26,545 nucleotides of DNA from contig JARCRR010000078.1 of NCBI GenBank assembly GCA_029850565.1, forward strand, positions 1 through 26,545. The letters run 5' to 3'. Source of the DNA: Gallionella sp. GTDB taxonomy: Bacteria; Pseudomonadota; Gammaproteobacteria; Burkholderiales; Gallionellaceae. A program made the position numbers and the translations under genes. Position 1 is the first letter of the stretch. Each line of letters starts with the position of its first letter. This document shows positions 26,301 to 26,545 of the stretch, one piece after another. The notes beneath the pieces are model-generated. The model did not search any database. It saw nothing but the letters and a program-made list of their open reading frames with translations, and was not told the DNA's origin.

Positions 26301-26545
26301 AGTCTGACACTGAACACCGCCGCGGCGAACGTGGGTGGTGATACCTACATCAACCAGTGGGAGAACAGCACCAGCACCTACCTCAGCGTGTTTGCGCCCG
26401 CAGGACAAACCGTCAGCAGTGTGACCCTGACCCAGGGCGCCACGACAGTGACCGTGTTACCGGACATGTATGGCAGCATTTACTTTGATGCCACGCAGTT
26501 CGCCGAGACGACCCCTATCAGCGTCACGGTGACCACGAATGCCGG
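20364..26545 (+). CDS. giant Ig-like repeat adhesin, 5' part (runs off the window)
   Basis: An uninterrupted frame of 2060 codons starts at ATG 20364 (AGGAG 8 nt upstream) and has no stop before the window ends. There is no Sec signal peptide. Residues 1-30 are Lys/Ser rich, 50-140 acidic and Ala/Pro rich, and 143-166 form a Trp- and Gly/Ala-rich hydrophobic stretch (SWGWILGGAAAIGGVAAAAG) like the end of N-terminal retention regions in BapA/LapA-type adhesins. Residues 201-212 form a calcium-loop-like DLNDNGLADANE. From about residue 433 the protein consists of Ig-like repeats of two kinds. This pattern fits a type I-secreted, surface-held biofilm adhesin. The C-terminal RTX/secretion signal and transporter genes must lie outside the window, so type I secretion is inference. 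Confidence 0.85.
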   Translation, partial: MKSKSVTSKSSNVKNSAAKKLLSKNALQQDELLNGKATALEDIAASQNQYESEAPKTAEEEFTQASLNNTGQPILLAESEFAEPEAVVPDAPVPATATQTPVTAPAAQEATHATGAAIPSNLPAGTTIIIQQAPAAAVVESGMSWGWILGGAAAIGGVAAAAGGGGKKSGTTPTTPTGPITYALAGAVADGKIVGAKIYVDLNDNGLADANEDTGLVTLGTLGNVSDPNNGKFSGSTTLNISGHALMAVGGTNVDTNLLNSLVLKAPTGSTIINPLTTLLQNTIKNTGMSVAAAEAQLKGNLGLTLPTGQSLTHYDPLATPTDPAAIAVQKVAAQVVAVAMATVKADTAVTNNATAAVAYAKALDSIAKASAILPIDLGNSSDVTTILTINGASALTKAALATTITTDTGAIALAIDIAGISLAQKAAGLPPALTVSLKTDTGTSATDGNTKDGTLIVAGQQTGLTVEYSTNGGSTWATTFIAVEGQNTVQVRQKDFAGNASPSATLTFTLDTIAPIVTGINVGIDTTIDASEAVVATPLTILPTLATGETFSTVSVQGFSKTGTFISKSATLSNGVYKFDATLFADGALTVQTLIKDLAGNQRLDNNYLTLDRTVAGTGLMAPTVALTSDTGSSASDKITNVGTLNISAPAAGASIEYSTDGKALSDITKTWTASFVAVEGGNTVQVRQNDGAGNTSPVSTLTFTLDTVAPTTAPTVALTGDTGTAGDKITSNGTLNVTGIDAGATVEYSANGTLGWSATAPALSQGSNTVYVRQVDAAGNASVASVPFTFTYDNVATAPTVALNSDTGSSATDKITSNGALNVTSTETGATVEYSTNGGTTWTSSFSAVQGSNSVQVRQKDVAGNTSTSSTTLTFTLDTTANAPTVALTTDSGSSATDKVTNVGTLKISGTETGATVQYSADGVTGWSANAPALVQGSNTVYVRQTDTAGNTSSATSLTFTYDNVAPTAPSAVTVGGNATIGSNEATTATAIAITVASGETISQVSIAGTANAANGGGALTVSAVKNQTTGNWEFDATKFVDGTLTVTTTTNDLAGNTPASGTFTLTLSATVAELIAPTVALTSDTGSSTTDKITSNGALTVSGLAASATVEYSTDNTTWSATPPILGAGSNTVYVHQVVGASTSPATSITFTYDNAAPIAAPTLSLSSDTGSSATDKTTSNGTLSVTGVETGATVEYSANGTSGWSATAPALVQGSNTVYVRQVDAAGNASGASVPFTFTYDNVAPTASPTVALTTDSGTVTNDKITNNSTLNITGTEVGATAEYSTDGGLTWGASFTAAQGSNTVQVRQKDVAGNTSAPTSFTFTYDTVANAPTLALSSDSGSSATDKITNNGVLSVTGTETGATIQYSADGATGWSTTAPALVQGSNTVYVRQVDAAGNTSAASTAFNFTYDNVAAAPTVALTTDSGVSATDKITNVRTLNVTGETGATVEYSVDNGVTWAANFTAVEGANTVQVHQKDTAGNISNATTFTFTLDTIASAPTVSLTTDSGVLDKITNTAALTVTVPVPSGAVIEYTTTDPAGTGVVTWSTSQPTFANDGTQDGAKTVWVRQTDPTGNLSPVTKFDFTLDTAAPATPIVALSSDTGSSASDMITSNGALSVTGTELLATIEYSVDGGITWASTYTPVEGSNTVQVRQLDVAGNSSKAATITFTLDTQISPTTNVKAGGDVTLSLAEATSTAVITVIPPNPNQTISSVLVWGFDKLGNWVSQTAAATAMPGDFIFDATNFADGDLTVRVTASDVAGNTVTSGWGTNVILKSTTTAGVTTVDIGGDLFINAAEATATAQLHVVPAIGDSVTAVTVSGWDTAYIWKTVTAISGANGIYTFDATQFTDGQLTVDVTTLSGNKTASITLDTVTPTGPWNVYTNNWDFQIDGTEASTATVLNLSISDWSASVASVVVSGIVKGGTAVHSVNAVYDPMTGNWTFDATGFADGALSVQTATADAAGNSVNNSYSLTLNTAAANVGGDTYINQWENSTSTYLSVFAPAGQTVSSVTLTQGATTVTVLPDMYGSIYFDATQFAETTPISVTVTTNA
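21661..25413 (+). repeat. array of about 12 type A Ig-like repeats in the adhesin
   Basis: Units of about 83-95 codons share the pattern APTVAL-T-DTGSSATDKIT, G-LNVTGTETGATVEYS, NTVQVRQ or NTVYVRQ, D-AGN and TFTLDT or TFTYDN. Approximate unit starts are 21661, 22228, 22504, 22762, 23017, 23599, 23850, 24112, 24369, 24628, 24877 and 25159. Two subtypes tend to alternate: A1 with STNGG-TW--F-AVEG and VQVRQ, and A2 with SANGT-GWSATAPALVQG and VYVRQ. The array is interrupted by type B units at 21918-22227 and 23279-23598. Confidence 0.85.
25414..26545 (+). repeat. type B Ig-like repeats at the distal end of the adhesin
   Basis: Units of about 95-105 codons carry INAAEAT-like starts (also SLAEATST, IDGTEAST, INQWENST), a central GETIS/VSSV strand, FDATQFADGALTV and a D-AGN-like turn. 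Starts are near 25414, 25727, 26014 and 26329, the last cut by the window end. Two earlier copies (21918-22227, 23279-23598) are embedded in the type A array. The units are more diverged from each other than the type A units. Confidence 0.75.

Overview
The window is ordinary chromosomal DNA of a Gram-negative betaproteobacterium. Its gene content and protein character resemble the order Nitrosomonadales (Gallionellaceae-like iron oxidisers), but this is inference from gene families, not a phylogeny. Evidence includes a beta-type SAM cycle cluster (metK, SAH riboswitch, ahcY, small membrane gene, metF), LpxL-type lipid A acyltransferases, a heme-binding DUF3365 diguanylate cyclase, a CIRCE/sigma32-controlled groESL operon, and a very large repeat adhesin. 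Coding density is high up to about 20 kb and almost all ORFs are intact.

Layout. 1-1722 (+): the tail of an unidentified gene, a small inverted-repeat element, ttcA (tRNA 2-thiocytidine synthesis) and a four-helix membrane protein built from an internal duplication. 1746-9726 (-): a YhcH/YjgK/YiaL protein, a membrane GGDEF protein with a CxxCH heme site, cytochrome b561, then (read right to left) metK, an SAH riboswitch, ahcY, a hairpin, a PF04020 membrane protein, metF and trhP/yegQ. metK makes SAM, methyltransferases turn it into SAH, the riboswitch senses SAH and ahcY removes it; metF supplies methyl-folate for methionine regeneration. 9810-13005 (+): two tandem lipid A acyltransferases overlapping each other and ubiD (ubiquinone). 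13054-16670 (-): a small outer-membrane beta-barrel gene lying between two copies of the ubiD 3' end, then dacB and bioA, which overlap. 16744-17640 (+): an SDR39U1-type epimerase. 17681-19840 (+): groES-groEL with heat-shock promoter, CIRCE operator and terminator. 19844-20033 (+): tRNA-Phe(GAA) with promoter and terminator. 20034-20363: an AT-richer leader without genes. 20364 to the end (+): the first 2060 codons of a giant, probably type I-secreted, Ig-like repeat adhesin that continues beyond the window.

The items that most repay a second look are: (1) a 38-bp near-perfect direct repeat that brackets the complete OMP cassette and copies the end of ubiD; (2) an in-frame, hairpin-bearing insertion of about 26 codons in bioA, ten residues before the PLP lysine; (3) an SAH riboswitch whose P1 helix shares bases with a hairpin that masks the ahcY Shine-Dalgarno; (4) an identical 13-bp -10/discriminator block in the metK and tRNA-Phe promoters; (5) the adhesin's alternating repeat architecture with a recent 1350-bp-spaced duplication. 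I found no CRISPR array, transposase, phage, toxin-antitoxin or defence system. No wholly new system can be claimed from the sequence alone.
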